NCBI GenBank assembly: GCA_017412265.1 | Contig: JAFPYK010000242.1 | Location: 1 to 6,524, forward strand | Origin: Lachnospiraceae bacterium | GTDB lineage: Bacteria; Bacillota; Clostridia; Lachnospirales; Lachnospiraceae | DNA: 6,524 nt | Direction: 5' to 3' | Program-made: the position numbers and the translations under genes | Shown: in pieces, positions 6,356 through 6,524 of the stretch | Numbering within the stretch: the stretch's first letter is position 1 | Layout: every line of letters begins with the position of its first letter | The notes under the pieces: model-generated | Databases searched by the model: none | Told to the model about the DNA's origin: nothing | What the model saw: the letters and a program-made list of their open reading frames with translations, nothing else

Positions 6356-6399
6356 AACGCGATTCGCTGACGGAGAGAGGGGGGCGTATCACGAAAATG

Positions 6400-6524
6400 T
6401 TTCGGGACACGGCTTTCGCCTCGGGTACCTCGGATGCGACGGTGAGGCGAAGAGTGTTTTCAGGACGCGCCTTTCGGCTCGGGTACCTCGGATGCGACGG
6501 TGAGGCGAAGAGTGTTTTCAGGAC
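6400..6524. repeat. Tandem repeat, 58-bp period, two full units plus partial third, continuing off-window
   Basis: Bases 6420-6466 are identical over 47 nt to 6478-6524, a shift of 58 bp. The left part of the unit (6400-6419 against 6458-6477) matches at 16 of 20 positions. The third unit begins near 6516. Each unit contains a GGTACC core, an inner bulged stem (6427-6432 with 6437-6443) and, in unit 1, a perfect 8-bp arm pair TTCGCCTC/GAGGCGAA (6415-6422 and 6444-6451). The second unit has one mismatch in that arm pair. The period is not a multiple of three, so it is not a protein repeat. It lies 45 bp after the lipoprotein stop, where no ordinary terminator is seen; the hairpins followed by GTTTTC might serve as one. 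Confidence 0.85.

Noticed and set aside
6397..6524. Open frame starting at ATG 6397 and running off the window through the repeats
   Set aside because: The 58-bp period shifts frame with every unit, so the translated units do not repeat. The ribosome site is poorly placed, and the DNA behaves as a structured non-coding repeat.
6400..6524. CRISPR array or integron attC sites
   Set aside because: The units abut with no variable spacers, and the attC core motifs (GTTRRRY/RYYYAAC) are not seen.

Overview
The window is GC-rich, densely coded DNA with Gram-positive signals: strong Shine-Dalgarno sites, intrinsic terminators with short T tracts, sigma-A type promoters, and a lipobox lipoprotein with a threonine-rich linker. 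The protein families (a type-A chloramphenicol-acetyltransferase homologue, an Ig-like/transglutaminase membrane protein, an AlgI-type MBOAT, a DltD/AlgJ-like SGNH protein whose block I reads GDC) fit a Clostridia genome, most likely Lachnospiraceae. That placement is inferred from gene content and style, not from a marker gene.

Layout. Positions 1-60 are AT-rich and look like the upstream part of a promoter for a leftward gene lying outside the window, with a 12-bp palindrome just downstream of a TTGACA box. Positions 74-100 hold the terminator of a leftward HD-domain phosphohydrolase gene (108-683, YpgQ/YedJ type). Divergent from it across a 150-bp spacer is a CAT-family O-acetyltransferase gene (834-1505), closed by a strong terminator (1535-1564). 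A 280-bp intergenic region follows. It holds two abutting palindromes and a good extended -10 promoter (1692-1720).

This promoter appears to drive a four-gene operon on the + strand: a membrane-anchored Ig-like/transglutaminase protein (1786-3132), an MBOAT O-acyltransferase (3175-4752), an SGNH-fold protein with cysteine at the usual serine position (4765-5817) and a small lipoprotein (5834-6355). Intergenic gaps are 42, 12 and 16 bp. The MBOAT + SGNH pair resembles the AlgI/AlgJ and DltB/DltD logic: acyl groups are moved across the membrane and placed on an extracellular polymer. The transglutaminase-like protein and the lipoprotein are probably surface accessory factors. The target polymer is not evident.

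Downstream of the operon, the right edge (about 6400-6524) is a tandem repeat with a 58-bp period: two full units plus the start of a third, running off the window. The unit folds into hairpins, and the two copies differ by a compensatory base-pair swap in a small stem whose loop reads GAAA on the minus strand. With the GDC-type SGNH protein, this is the most unusual element here.
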